The notes: generated by a model not told the origin, from the letters alone. A DNA stretch of 64,000 bases from CAMEON01 sp964427175 (GCA_964427175.1 CAYRTP010000001.1:1-64000), one strand, 5' to 3'. Shown: positions 16,218 to 23,763, counted from the first letter of the stretch. A program made the numbers and translations.

Positions 16218-18602
16218 TTATGTTTGATTATCTATTAAAGACCCAATAAGTTGATTGGGCCGGTTCGCCCAGTAATTGCAATCGCAAACAATAACAATTT
16301 CTTTTATCGCACGAGAAATAGCTGTGTTCAAAACAGTACGGCCAATAGCTATTTTACTATTGCAAAAAAACGGTTGACTATCATCTACGGTGCTAATTAT
16401 TACGGTTGTCCATTCAAGGCCCTGAGCTGCATGAACCGTTTGTATAAGAGAGGGTGAGACATGCTTGCTTAGTTCTTTTTGCAAAAGAGATCGCTGTTTT
16501 CTATAAGGGGTCAAAATAACATAATCTTTTGGCATGTTGGCATTAAGATATTCTTTTATTGCAACTGCTTCGTCCACACTCATACGTGAAGATGAAGACA
16601 GAACCTGATGAGGTGCATTGATTACAGTGATTTTTGTTGGGATATTGGTGCCAGAAAAACCGTTATGATAAACATGTTTATCCAAAATGGCCGCTAAATT
16701 ATCACCGAATCGAAATGTATTTTTCAAAAAGGAAATAGCAACATCTGGGTTCTTGATATCTCCACAACAAGCGTAGGTTTGAAACATTTCGTCAACGGTA
16801 CAAGTAAATGAATCTGCAAAATATAGCGATGATTGTGCCCATAGAAAAACTGGCATATAATCGTAGTTTCTTTGTATTAAGTTGTCGTTCATCTCGCAAA
16901 CAGGAGGAAGTTGTTTGTGATCACCACAAAGCGTGATCGGGATTCGCAACGAGAAAACAACACCTGCCTTTATCAAAGGTAACAATGCGGCCTCGTCAAT
17001 AAATGCGTGGTCAACTTGAATGGGAATATTTTGTGGATCTATAGTTAAAAACAGTGTTTCATAGTGAGCAAACAAATAATCTATTGTGCAAGCGTAGATT
17101 TTTTTCTGACTTTGTTGTTGCTGAACCATTTTACCAATATCAGCCAATTGATTTTCGTAATATTGTATATCTTCTTCAATCTGTTTTCTGTTTCGCCCAT
17201 TTTTCAATTCTTCTAATTTGGAATTGAGTGCAGCGGATGACATTGACAAGGAAACATAGGACCCCAAAAATTGAATGGAAACAGATTTTGCTTTTTCAAG
17301 GTATTCTGATGCACTAACCTGTAATGAGTTTATAATGTCAGATAAGTGTTGTTCCTGTTGTGTCGCTTCAGAATATTCTTCGTTAATTTGCAGTATCAAA
17401 GTTTCAATTTGATCAACCTTAGTCTGCGCCTCCGATACATCACGCAAATACTTACTTTTGTAATCTTTATCGAAGCGCATTTTAGTATGATGTTTCATAG
17501 AAATATTGCGTTGCTTTAATTTGCTCAATATAACGTTTTCGTTGCGTAACAAAATTTTGGATTCTGTCAAACGATTATTTATATCAGTAAGCCGAGGCTG
17601 CAATGCAGACAAATCGTCTTTATGCTTGGCGGCCTCTGCGAGTTGTTTTTCATAATGCTGTTTATATTCAAAAAAACTCTCGATTTTTTGTATCTGCAAA
17701 TCAACTTCTGAACAAGACAGCAAAAACTCCTGACAGCTTTTTAATTTTTCTTCATACGATTTTCGCATTTTCTCCATTGCCGATCCGCAACACACCTGCG
17801 GATAATTACGTTCAAAAGGAATTGTGGGAATTCCATACCGAATAACCTGAGTGACGGGTTCATTGTGATCTTCCATTACGCTCAGTATGGTTTGCAAAGA
17901 ATTATCCAACGCATTATTAGTCGGAGCGACGATCAGAACCTTTTTGTCGTGACATATTAAATTTAAAACTGCGTGGGCTAATGTCCATGTTTTACCTGTG
18001 CCAGGAGGCCCCCAAATATAGCTGACAGGGGAGGAAAGAATAGAGCGAACCGCTTGTTTTTGAGGATCAGACAGGGAAGAAAGCAGAGATTCATTTTCAA
18101 GGCAATCAGAAAAAGGGTGAGGAGGAGAAGATATTTTATCTCCATAGGCATCATACCATGAGCCAACTTTGTCAATTAAAAATGTCATGTCAGAAATAAA
18201 GCTAACCCTTTCGGGATGTAAAGTTAAGTACGTTTGAAAAACATCCAGTAAGGTATTATCGTTTACAATAATTGTTAGTTGTCGCTCCTGATGCAAATAA
18301 GTTGAGAACGTAACAAATTCATGTTTGATATAATGCTTTGAAATATCATCATAATAAGATTCAGGCAACATATATTCACTGTCAAGGTTAATGCAAAGTG
18401 CTTCCGAATCAAACGAATGAAAAGAAGTGCGATGCTCCAAATGCAGAACAAAAGACCGAGGTAAATAGCCTTTGGTTATAGCTGTAACTCTTGTGACAAT
18501 TTGACTCTTTCCATTTTGTTGACAATATTTCTTGTATATATTACAGCTATCTATCGCTTCAAATACAAACTCTTGTACACTTGACATGACAAACACCTTC
18601 AC
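16218..18602 (-). CDS. superfamily 1 (DNA2/NAM7-like) helicase on an A+T-rich cargo segment
   Basis: A 794-aa protein. Residues 1-170 form an unrecognised N-terminal domain, and the rest is a split SF1 helicase. Walker A is GPPGTGKT (198-205), followed by a long coiled-coil insertion (about 270-500), Walker B-like FIDEAALLP, GDHKQLPPV (motif III), TVHAAQGLEWTTVIIS (motif V) and NTAISRAIKEIVIV (motif VI). All ATPase motifs are intact. The base composition is clearly more A+T-rich than the phage genes around it, which points to recent acquisition. Not needed by known phage cycles; with the equally A+T-rich membrane protein nearby it is a candidate anti-phage or superinfection-exclusion gene. 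Confidence 0.8.
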   Translation of the reverse strand: MKVFVMSSVQEFVFEAIDSCNIYKKYCQQNGKSQIVTRVTAITKGYLPRSFVLHLEHRTSFHSFDSEALCINLDSEYMLPESYYDDISKHYIKHEFVTFSTYLHQERQLTIIVNDNTLLDVFQTYLTLHPERVSFISDMTFLIDKVGSWYDAYGDKISSPPHPFSDCLENESLLSSLSDPQKQAVRSILSSPVSYIWGPPGTGKTWTLAHAVLNLICHDKKVLIVAPTNNALDNSLQTILSVMEDHNEPVTQVIRYGIPTIPFERNYPQVCCGSAMEKMRKSYEEKLKSCQEFLLSCSEVDLQIQKIESFFEYKQHYEKQLAEAAKHKDDLSALQPRLTDINNRLTESKILLRNENVILSKLKQRNISMKHHTKMRFDKDYKSKYLRDVSEAQTKVDQIETLILQINEEYSEATQQEQHLSDIINSLQVSASEYLEKAKSVSIQFLGSYVSLSMSSAALNSKLEELKNGRNRKQIEEDIQYYENQLADIGKMVQQQQSQKKIYACTIDYLFAHYETLFLTIDPQNIPIQVDHAFIDEAALLPLIKAGVVFSLRIPITLCGDHKQLPPVCEMNDNLIQRNYDYMPVFLWAQSSLYFADSFTCTVDEMFQTYACCGDIKNPDVAISFLKNTFRFGDNLAAILDKHVYHNGFSGTNIPTKITVINAPHQVLSSSSRMSVDEAVAIKEYLNANMPKDYVILTPYRKQRSLLQKELSKHVSPSLIQTVHAAQGLEWTTVIISTVDDSQPFFCNSKIAIGRTVLNTAISRAIKEIVIVCDCNYWANRPNQLIGSLIDNQT

Positions 18603-18839
18603 TTAATAATATTTTGGGGGACTACTTTTTTCCGCCTCCGCCTCGCACTCCTCCACCGGCTTATTGATAAACAAGTGGCTCCGCCGGATGTGTTCCAGCT
18701 CGTGCTTATAGGCGCGGCGTTGTTCCTCGAGGGACAAATTCTCGTTGACGTAGATGTTGAAGTCACCGTTGTCATCCACTACGGTGACGGCGTTGACGCG
18801 GGCGGGGAGCGGTGCGAGGCGCAGGATCTCATGTTCCAT
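18603..18839 (-). CDS. ImmA/IrrE-like mini metalloprotease (possibly truncated)
   Basis: About 78 aa from the ATG at 18839; a TTG at 18872 would give 89 aa. The zinc motif HELEH lies in RAYKHELEHIRRSH, as in ImmA-type proteases that cleave phage repressors. It is much shorter than typical ImmA proteins, and its tail (SSPPKYY) butts against the A+T-rich helicase gene, so the C-terminus may have been altered by that insertion. It would normally pair with the S24-like repressor at 19955-20587, from which it is now separated by a foreign gene. Confidence 0.6.
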   Translation of the reverse strand: MEHEILRLAPLPARVNAVTVVDDNGDFNIYVNENLSLEEQRRAYKHELEHIRRSHLFINKPVEECEAEAEKSSPPKYY

Positions 18840-18877
18840 CCCCGCCGTTCTTCTATGGGACAGAGAAAACAAAAGAT

Positions 18878-19921
18878 TTAGCGTTCAAACGGATAATAAT
18901 AATCAAACAATTTAAAATCAGAACTATCATATTCGTACATCCAAGCAAGATCATCGTTATCTGTTCCCCCTATTTCTTCCAAACGAGAAACGGAGAAAAA
19001 ATCTTCAAACATTTCGACAAGCGCATCGCAGTAGTCAATTATCAGATTAAAAAGATGATCGACATAAAATCGTTGAGCCTCCGAAGGAGACTTAATTGAA
19101 ACATTTTCCCTATTTGCATATATTTTCTCGTATTTAGTCGCCGAAAAGAAAACTGGGAGGAAAATCATATCAAAAAAATAGTTGCACCAAGTGGTTATAG
19201 TTTGCTCATCAAAATCAGTTCGGCCATAAGTAGTTGTTACCCATTCTTGAAAAGGCGGTGGATCTTCGTCAAAATATATTTCAAAAAAATATATATTTTG
19301 CATTAACTTAATATCTGAATTAAGGTTTGTCGCATCTAAATTTTCATTAAATCCGCAAAGTAAAAACAATTTTTCCAATGATTTGTTTACAGACCTTGAT
19401 ACTTCTTGAAGTTGTCCATTGTATTTAAATGAGATGTGAGTAGCTACACGCAACAGAAGGGCCGCTAAATTAACAGAAAAATGAGGAGAGACATCGAAAC
19501 CGGGGAAATCTTCTAAAGTAATTTTTAAAATCTCAGTTGCAGTTTCATGCCATTTTTTTGTAATGCAAACAACATACTCAAGGTACGGGGCCTTTATACT
19601 ATTAACATAATCGTCGAAGTTGTCTTTAACAAAACGAGCTTTGGGAGGGTTAAATGAGCGATCATAAATAAACCGCTTGTTTCTTTCAATTTCGCACAAC
19701 TCCTGCTCTTTCCTTTTTATTTCCTCTCTTAATTGAGCCTCAATCTCGCTGTGTCTCTTTTCCACTTCTGCAATTTCATCTCGCTTTTGCTGTTCTCGTG
19801 CTTCAGCAGCTTCGCGCTCCATACGTTCTTTTTCTGATACATAGTTGGAATACCAAATTGCAAAATAACATACTCCTAGAACAAGTGCTATACCAAAAAC
19901 AATCTTCAAAAAAGTGTCCAT
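18878..19921 (-). CDS. membrane-anchored coiled-coil protein, A+T-rich cargo gene
   Basis: A 347-aa protein I do not recognise. One N-terminal membrane helix (about residues 5-24, FLKIVFGIALVLGVCYFAIW) is followed by a highly charged coiled coil (about 30-85, rich in Glu/Lys/Arg) and a helical C-terminal domain with many Asp/Phe/Tyr residues. Topology should be N-out with the bulk cytoplasmic. Base composition is A+T-rich like the helicase and unlike the phage backbone. It separates the repressor from the ImmA-like gene, which suggests insertion as a cargo module; a membrane sensor or effector partner for the helicase is conceivable. Confidence 0.65.
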   Translation of the reverse strand: MDTFLKIVFGIALVLGVCYFAIWYSNYVSEKERMEREAAEAREQQKRDEIAEVEKRHSEIEAQLREEIKRKEQELCEIERNKRFIYDRSFNPPKARFVKDNFDDYVNSIKAPYLEYVVCITKKWHETATEILKITLEDFPGFDVSPHFSVNLAALLLRVATHISFKYNGQLQEVSRSVNKSLEKLFLLCGFNENLDATNLNSDIKLMQNIYFFEIYFDEDPPPFQEWVTTTYGRTDFDEQTITTWCNYFFDMIFLPVFFSATKYEKIYANRENVSIKSPSEAQRFYVDHLFNLIIDYCDALVEMFEDFFSVSRLEEIGGTDNDDLAWMYEYDSSDFKLFDYYYPFER

Positions 19922-19954
19922 AGTTCACAGCCCCTAACCATACTCCATTATTTT

Positions 19955-20587
19955 TCAAAAATTCTTGATCAACTTCCGCACCACTCCGACCACTCTCACC
20001 CGCATAATATCCGCCCCGGTGAACCGCATGGGCTTATAGTACGGGTTGATGGACTGGAGCTCCAGCCAGCCGTCGCCGTACACCACGCGCTTAACCAGGC
20101 CCTCGTCGCCGTCCAGCAGGACTACGGCGATGGTGCCGCTGTCCACGGAGTCCTGCTTGTGGACCTGGATGATGTCGCCGTCCTCGATCTTGGGGTACAT
20201 GCTGTCTCCCTTGACCTTGATGCAGATGGTTTCGGCGGCCTCGCCCGGGTCGGTGAAGTACAGGGGGGTATAATCCACGATGCAGTCGTCGGCGATGGCA
20301 CCGAAGCCCGCGGACACGGTCTCAAAGACCGGGATCTCGTAGACCCGGCTCATATCCAGGAATACTGCGTTCGGCTTGATGTCGGGCGTTTTTTTCTGCT
20401 CGTTTCCCAACAGGTAATCGACGGTTACTCCGAAGTAGTCGGCGATTTTTTGAAGAGTAGTTCCATTTGGAATGGTGCCGTTCTTCCATTTCGTAATGCT
20501 TCCGGTAGCGATGGACAGTTCTTTCACCACAGGGAGCGGTTTCGTGCCTTTCTCAAGACACAGGCTATAAAATCTTTCCCAAAACAT
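19955..20587 (-). CDS. phage repressor: XRE HTH plus S24/LexA-type peptidase
   Basis: A 210-aa CI/LexA-type lysogeny repressor. The N-terminal HTH (TGSITKWKNGTIPNGTTLQK) runs to a YFGVTVDYLLG helix. After a linker, the C-terminal half is an S24 peptidase with the catalytic serine in GDSMYPKIEDGD and the lysine in DEGLVKRVV. It should undergo RecA-stimulated self-cleavage on DNA damage and derepress the promoter at 20671-20699. The start follows AGAAAGGAG. Three operator-like palindromes lie in the divergent region. Confidence 0.92.
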   Translation of the reverse strand: MFWERFYSLCLEKGTKPLPVVKELSIATGSITKWKNGTIPNGTTLQKIADYFGVTVDYLLGNEQKKTPDIKPNAVFLDMSRVYEIPVFETVSAGFGAIADDCIVDYTPLYFTDPGEAAETICIKVKGDSMYPKIEDGDIIQVHKQDSVDSGTIAVVLLDGDEGLVKRVVYGDGWLELQSINPYYKPMRFTGADIMRVRVVGVVRKLIKNF

Positions 20588-20605
20588 AGTTACTCCTTTC
20601 TAAAA

Positions 20606-20619
20606 TGCACTAAAATGAA
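20606..20619. promoter_or_regulatory. operator 1 of the first immunity module
   Basis: TGCAC-TAAA-ATGAA approximates the palindrome TTCAC-N4-GTGAA. It lies just upstream of the repressor ribosome binding site, where binding would autoregulate. Confidence 0.45.
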
Positions 20620-20647
20620 TATTTTGGTTTGTTTAAGATTTACAAAG

Positions 20648-20661
20648 TTCAAAAAAGTGAA
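20648..20661. promoter_or_regulatory. operator 2 of the first immunity module
   Basis: TTCAA-AAAA-GTGAA is nearly a perfect copy of the TTCAC-N4-GTGAA palindrome, between the divergent promoters. Confidence 0.55.
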
Positions 20662-20670
20662 TAAAAACTA

Positions 20671-20699
20671 TTGACAATTCACCAAAGTGGAGTTATAAT
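20671..20699 (+). promoter_or_regulatory. rightward early promoter 1 with embedded operator 3
   Basis: TTGACA (20671-20676), 17 bp, TATAAT (20694-20699). Operator 3, TTCAC-CAAA-GTGGA (20678-20691), occupies the spacer, so the S24-type repressor would block RNA polymerase directly. The transcript begins with a long structured leader. Confidence 0.75.
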
Positions 20700-20705
20700 A
20701 ACACC

Positions 20706-20972
20706 ATCACCCCCGCCGAGTGCCCCCGAGTAATCCGATGGTACTTAACCACCGCAGCAAGCCGATGGTTCATACGCCATCGTATCGCACCACTCCGGCG
20801 AGAAGGCCGCCCCACAGTTCCGTCTGTGCCGGGCTGCCGAAAATCAGCCGTCCGTGGCAGGGGGTGAGACTCTTGCTCCCGCCCCGTTCAGGGATGTCCT
20901 CCTGGAAGATTGCCCCCGCCCCCGGCGGGGGAATCTTCGGGGCGGGAGGGTTCTAAAAACACGGAGAGACAA
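20706..20972 (+). ncRNA. long structured leader containing RNA motif copy 1
   Basis: About 270 nt without a gene lie between promoter and start codon. Several stems can be drawn: CGATGG/CCATCG (near 20760-20785) and, at the 3' end, a compact fold. In this fold P1 pairs 20876-20886 (CTCCCGCCCCG) with 20938-20948 (CGGGGCGGGAG), enclosing P3, GATT-g-CCCCCGC (20908-20919) with GCGGGGG-AATC (20925-20935). The 24 nt at 20928-20951 recur exactly at 21848-21871. It could be a phage antisense RNA of the C4 type or an unnamed cis element; I cannot confirm either. Confidence 0.55.
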
Positions 20973-21296
20973 ATGGAGCTTGAAAGAATCACCTATCATG
21001 GTGAAGAATACCGCGTACAGCCGATCAATGTTCTTACGGGCTACCCGGAGAGATACGTAAAAGGGAAGACCGACGAGGAGAATCAAAAATTCTTCGATTC
21101 CATCGAAACGGCACTCGCAGAGTTCATGTACTTGCACCTGCTCGAAGCCGGAGCGGTAGAAAGAACCGACACGGTAGATGAGCGCGGGGGAACGAACATT
21201 GAGTGCGACGTGCTGGTGCTGGTCAAGTGCCGGGATTCGGAGGGAGCGGCTCCCTCGGATCCAAAACCGAATCCTCCTGATACTCATGATACATGA
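20973..21296 (+). CDS. small early protein of immunity module 1, unknown
   Basis: A 107-aa protein starting at 20973 after ACGGAGAGACAA. The sequence (ITYHGEEYRVQPINVLTGYPERY) suggests a compact alpha/beta fold; the C-terminus is Pro/Asp-rich. It is the first gene downstream of early promoter 1 and the structured leader, the position of Cro or antirepressor genes, but no HTH is visible. Its 3' end overlaps the convergent minus-strand gene by 74 bases. Confidence 0.55.
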   Translation: MELERITYHGEEYRVQPINVLTGYPERYVKGKTDEENQKFFDSIETALAEFMYLHLLEAGAVERTDTVDERGGTNIECDVLVLVKCRDSEGAAPSDPKPNPPDTHDT

Positions 21297-21471
21297 GATA
21301 CTCAATCAGATACTTTCGGCATTGCTTGCACGGAGCGGAATACGCGAAAACGTCGCAGCCCTGCGGATCGGGCAAGGGGCCTCTGGGGGTCTCAAAGAGA
21401 CAGACCAAATGGGACTTGACCTCACGGTAGTTCTCACGCGGGCAACGAACTCGGACTTTGATCTGATTCAT
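21223..21471 (-). CDS. small Cys-containing protein coupled to the second repressor
   Basis: An 82-aa protein with APCKQCRKYLIEYLMYHEYQ near residues 46-65 and further cysteines at about 10, 24 and 39, so metal binding is possible. No family recognised. Its start overlaps the end of the XRE gene by four bases and has GAGAGGGGG upstream, so the two are co-translated. It may modulate the short repressor. Confidence 0.5.
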   Translation of the reverse strand: MNQIKVRVRCPRENYREVKSHLVCLFETPRGPLPDPQGCDVFAYSAPCKQCRKYLIEYLMYHEYQEDSVLDPREPLPPNPGT

Positions 21472-21728
21472 GAGGATTCACCCCCTCTCTTATGAGCCTC
21501 GGGATCGTCAGTCCGTCCCAGCAGATAGTCCACCGAGCAGTCGAGGTAATCGGCGATGCGGGCGAGGCTGTCGAAGGCGAGAGACTTCCCGTGGTAAAGA
21601 GCGGACATGGTATTACTACCAAGATTCAATTCGGCAAGCATAGTGCCGAGCACGACGTTCTTTTTCTTGGCGAACTCTTTTATAGTAATCGCCAAATCGT
21701 GCGAAGTGTACAGTTTTTCAGTTGTCAT
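21468..21728 (-). CDS. second, short XRE-family repressor
   Basis: An 86-aa Cro/CI-type HTH protein (LAELNLGSNTMSALYHGKSL, then ARIADYLDCSVDYLLGRTDD). It lacks any peptidase domain, so it cannot be inactivated by self-cleavage. It is divergent from early promoter 2 and flanked by its own palindromes of the type TCGCAC-N4-GTGCGA, different from those of the S24-type repressor. This makes a second immunity switch within the same prophage. Confidence 0.85.
   Translation of the reverse strand: MTTEKLYTSHDLAITIKEFAKKKNVVLGTMLAELNLGSNTMSALYHGKSLAFDSLARIADYLDCSVDYLLGRTDDPEAHKRGGESS
21689..21704. promoter_or_regulatory. operator 1 of the second immunity module, inside the repressor gene
   Basis: TCGCCA-AATC-GTGCGA matches the consensus TCGCAC-N4-GTGCGA at 10 of 12 arm positions and lies within the first codons of the short repressor gene. 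Confidence 0.45.
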
Positions 21729-21748
21729 TTTGTAAATACCTCCAAAAT

Positions 21749-21764
21749 TCGCAAAATAGTGCGA
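21749..21764. promoter_or_regulatory. operator 2 of the second immunity module
   Basis: TCGCAA-AATA-GTGCGA lies between the short repressor start and early promoter 2. It can also be read as the wider perfect repeat TTCGCA/TGCGAA (21748-21765). Confidence 0.6.
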
Positions 21765-21770
21765 AATCTA

Positions 21771-21799
21771 TTGACAATCGCACAAAAGTGCGATATAAT
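21771..21799 (+). promoter_or_regulatory. rightward early promoter 2 with embedded operator 3
   Basis: TTGACA (21771-21776), 17 bp, TATAAT (21794-21799). The perfect palindrome TCGCAC-AAAA-GTGCGA (21778-21793) fills the spacer, the same architecture as early promoter 1. Confidence 0.8.
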
Positions 21800-21805
21800 G
21801 AGCAC

Positions 21806-21875
21806 ATCGTTCTCCTGGATTCCCCCGAGACCCGCTGCAGAGGGCTCGGGGAATCTTCGGGGCGGGAGGGTGTAA
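21806..21875 (+). ncRNA. short leader containing RNA motif copy 2
   Basis: It starts near the expected transcription start. CTCCTGGA (21812-21819, also at 20899-20906) is followed by a hairpin GATTCCCC-c-GAG/CTC-GGGG-AATC (21818-21855) and then the same 3' tail as copy 1; 24 nt (21848-21871) are identical. The stem tips differ in sequence but keep pairing (GAG/CTC here, CGC/GCG in copy 1), which supports a selected RNA fold. Most of this transcript would run antisense to the next minus-strand gene. Confidence 0.6.
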
Positions 21876-21923
21876 CATACACGGACTATAATATAGGAAG
21901 GGAAATGGGAATGGAGCAAGTTA

Positions 21924-22373
21924 TTAAAAGTCGAAGGCGACCTCCCCGGCGAGGTAGTCCCGTCGCAGTTCGGTTAGATAAGGGGGTAGAGCTGACGCGG
22001 TTTGTTCACAGAGTTTCTCCAGTTTTATCAACACTGGATTCAGAAGCCGCAAAGCGTCTCCCTCCAGATCACAATCGTTTACCCCGAAATCCATCGCGCA
22101 ATATAGACAAAATATTTCCTCCGGGGTCAGCGGCTCCGGTATTAAGACCGAAAAGAAGACCTTACGGGTCGCCGAGATTAACAGGTCGGTCACGTAGTCC
22201 TCGTCAAGCCAGGACGGAAACGGACGAGAAAAAGGACGGTAATACGGATCAGTCGTCCAAATCGGAATTTTTTGTTCGAGGTCTAAAAAGTTCCGGCACG
22301 CCTCGCGGACAAGCTGCGCTTCAAATTGAGAAAAGAAACAGAAAGCGGGTTGGGCAGATGGGGTGGCATTCAT
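21924..22373 (-). CDS. phage protein of unknown function between immunity and early regions
   Basis: A 149-aa protein. I start it at 22373, where TTGGAGG lies 5-8 bases upstream; a longer form from 22400 is possible. The sequence is aromatic and acidic (RPFPSWLDEDYVTDLL, EEIFCLYCAMDFGVND) with balanced composition, unlike the Arg/Pro/Ser-rich frame on the other strand. No domain recognised. It is divergent from the early operon and read against early promoter 2, so the early transcript may silence it during lytic growth. Confidence 0.55.
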   Translation of the reverse strand: MNATPSAQPAFCFFSQFEAQLVREACRNFLDLEQKIPIWTTDPYYRPFSRPFPSWLDEDYVTDLLISATRKVFFSVLIPEPLTPEEIFCLYCAMDFGVNDCDLEGDALRLLNPVLIKLEKLCEQTASALPPYLTELRRDYLAGEVAFDF

Positions 22374-22419
22374 AAAAACCTCCAATCGTGTAAAGAACAC
22401 GGTACAAGCGTCAAAAATT

Positions 22420-22438
22420 GACCGAAAACGGTTCGGTC
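22420..22438. promoter_or_regulatory. perfect palindrome between divergent genes
   Basis: GACCGAA and TTCGGTC flank five bases. It lies between the minus-strand 149-aa gene and the HTH gene at 22493, so it is a plausible operator for that HTH protein. No clear -35/-10 pair could be fixed here. Confidence 0.5.
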
Positions 22439-22492
22439 TCCAAAAAAATTATATCATAAAAACCTTGTATAGTCAAGGGGAAGGAGTCAAAA

Positions 22493-22873
22493 ATGGAAAA
22501 AAACACATTCAAGGAGCGGTGTGAGGTACGCATGGCAGCTCTTGGCCTGGGGCAGAAGGAGCTGGGAGAACTGGTGGGCAAACCCCAGCAGAGGATCAAC
22601 GAGGCCATCCGCGGAGACAAGACCCCCGCCGCCTCGTCCCTGCGGGTCGCTATCGACCAGGCATTGAGCAGAAAGGTGGACGAGAAGCGCGTCAAAATGC
22701 TCGACGATGTCCTCGACGTGCTGGAGCAGGACGAAGCCAAGGTCTGGAACCCGGCGGAAGTATCGCTGATCCTGCCCGAGGACCTGCTCTACGTCGTCAC
22801 CGAGCGGGGGATTCCCGTCGGTACCTGGAACCCCGTGACCAAGGTCTATCGGGCGTTTGAGGAGGTGTGGTGA
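22493..22873 (+). CDS. HTH (XRE-like) early regulator
   Basis: A 126-aa protein with an N-terminal Cro-like HTH (ALGLGQKELGELVGKPQQRI) and an acidic helical linker (VLDVLEQDEAKVW). Strong ribosome binding site AAGGGGAAGGAG. First gene of the rightward early operon. It probably regulates its own divergent region through the palindrome at 22420-22438, but the target is inferred from position. Confidence 0.75.
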   Translation: MEKNTFKERCEVRMAALGLGQKELGELVGKPQQRINEAIRGDKTPAASSLRVAIDQALSRKVDEKRVKMLDDVLDVLEQDEAKVWNPAEVSLILPEDLLYVVTERGIPVGTWNPVTKVYRAFEEVW

Positions 22874-22874
22874 C

Positions 22875-23096
22875 ATGAAAAAAGGCGACTACGTCCGCGT
22901 GAGCGGTATTGAGTACGGAAGCTACGACGGCGAGATCGGCCGCGTCTACGGCGACATTGCCCCCGTCAGGGGCAAGCCCGCCTGGGCTGTGGACATGGGA
23001 GACGTGGTGATCGCGGCTCTGGAGGAGGATATGACCGTGGTGGACAACCCCAAGTCCCGCAAGCTCCCCCGCAAGGACAAGGAGGTGCGCGCATGA
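22875..23096 (+). CDS. small early phage protein, SH3-like beta pattern
   Basis: A 73-aa protein starting at 22875 after GAGGAGG. GDYVRVSGIEYGSYDGEIGRV followed by VDMGDVVIAALEEDMTVV alternates like a small SH3-type beta barrel (KOW-like). Lys-rich tail. No function assigned. It is two bases after the HTH gene and overlaps the next start. Confidence 0.6.
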   Translation: MKKGDYVRVSGIEYGSYDGEIGRVYGDIAPVRGKPAWAVDMGDVVIAALEEDMTVVDNPKSRKLPRKDKEVRA

Positions 23097-23299
23097 AGGG
23101 CCTGCTTGAGCTGCTGACCGTCCCCGTGGCGGTGCTCGCGCTGTGCGTGATCCTGGCCGTGGTGGGCGGGATCGAGAACGGAACCATCTCATACCCCGCC
23201 GCCCTGCTGATCACAGTCACCATGGTGGGCATCGAGGTCGCGGCCATGCGGGTATTTGCAAAAAAGGAGGTACAGGAGGATGGCAAGCAAGACGAGTAA
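23093..23299 (+). CDS. small membrane protein with two helices
   Basis: A 68-aa protein; residues 5-27 (LELLTVPVAVLALCVILAV) and 35-55 (PAALLITVTMVGIEVAAMRV) are membrane helices, and the tail is charged. The ATGA overlap with the previous gene couples translation. Function unknown; small early membrane proteins of phages can act in superinfection exclusion. Confidence 0.6.
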   Translation: MKGLLELLTVPVAVLALCVILAVVGGIENGTISYPAALLITVTMVGIEVAAMRVFAKKEVQEDGKQDE

Positions 23300-23540
23300 A
23301 AAAAGTAAGCTGAATCCGTCGGATGTGTTCGCGCTCAACCTGAAGGGGCTGATGGCCATCAAGGGCGTATCCGCCGGGGAGATGCACGAGTACATGGGAA
23401 TCAGTTCAACGACCTTCTATAAGCGGCTGAACCGGCCCTACGAGTTCACCATGTCCGACGTAGAATCCGCCGCCAAGAAACTGGGCGTATCCGCATCGGC
23501 CATGCTGGCGGGTGTGATGGAGGTGAGCGCGAGTGCCTGA
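23280..23540 (+). CDS. small HTH protein
   Basis: An 86-aa protein starting at 23280 after AGGAGG, inside the end of the previous gene. FALNLKGLMAIKGVSAGEM and MGISSTTFYKRLNRP make a Cro-like HTH, and SDVESAAKKLGVSASAML is the dimer helix. A likely early regulator or Cro analogue. Confidence 0.7.
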   Translation: MASKTSKKSKLNPSDVFALNLKGLMAIKGVSAGEMHEYMGISSTTFYKRLNRPYEFTMSDVESAAKKLGVSASAMLAGVMEVSASA

Positions 23541-23760
23541 GAAGGTCAAGAAGCCCTGGCGCGTCGTCCGCTACGATGCGCCGCGGGATCGATACATCAT
23601 CGACTATTACGACAAAAACGGTGGCAAGTGTGCCACCTATTCCGCAAGCCGGGACGACCGACGGGGGATGTTCTTCCTCCGCTTGGAGGTCAGATATCCT
23701 TACAGAGAGGTCCCCGGGCGGAAGGCGGTGTACTTTGATGAGTGCACCTGGGAGATATAA
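23533..23760 (+). CDS. small early protein, unknown
   Basis: A 75-aa protein with GTG start, overlapping the HTH gene by eight bases. It has aromatic and basic beta-strand wording (WRVVRYDAPRDRYIIDYYD). No domain recognised. Confidence 0.5.
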   Translation: MPEKVKKPWRVVRYDAPRDRYIIDYYDKNGGKCATYSASRDDRRGMFFLRLEVRYPYREVPGRKAVYFDECTWEI

Positions 23761-23763
23761 CAA

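Noticed and set aside
21905..22375. Plus-strand frame of about 156 codons after RNA motif copy 2
   Set aside because: The product is Arg/Pro/Ser-rich and disordered, while the opposite strand encodes a balanced protein with a good ribosome binding site. Kept only as a possible antisense transcript.
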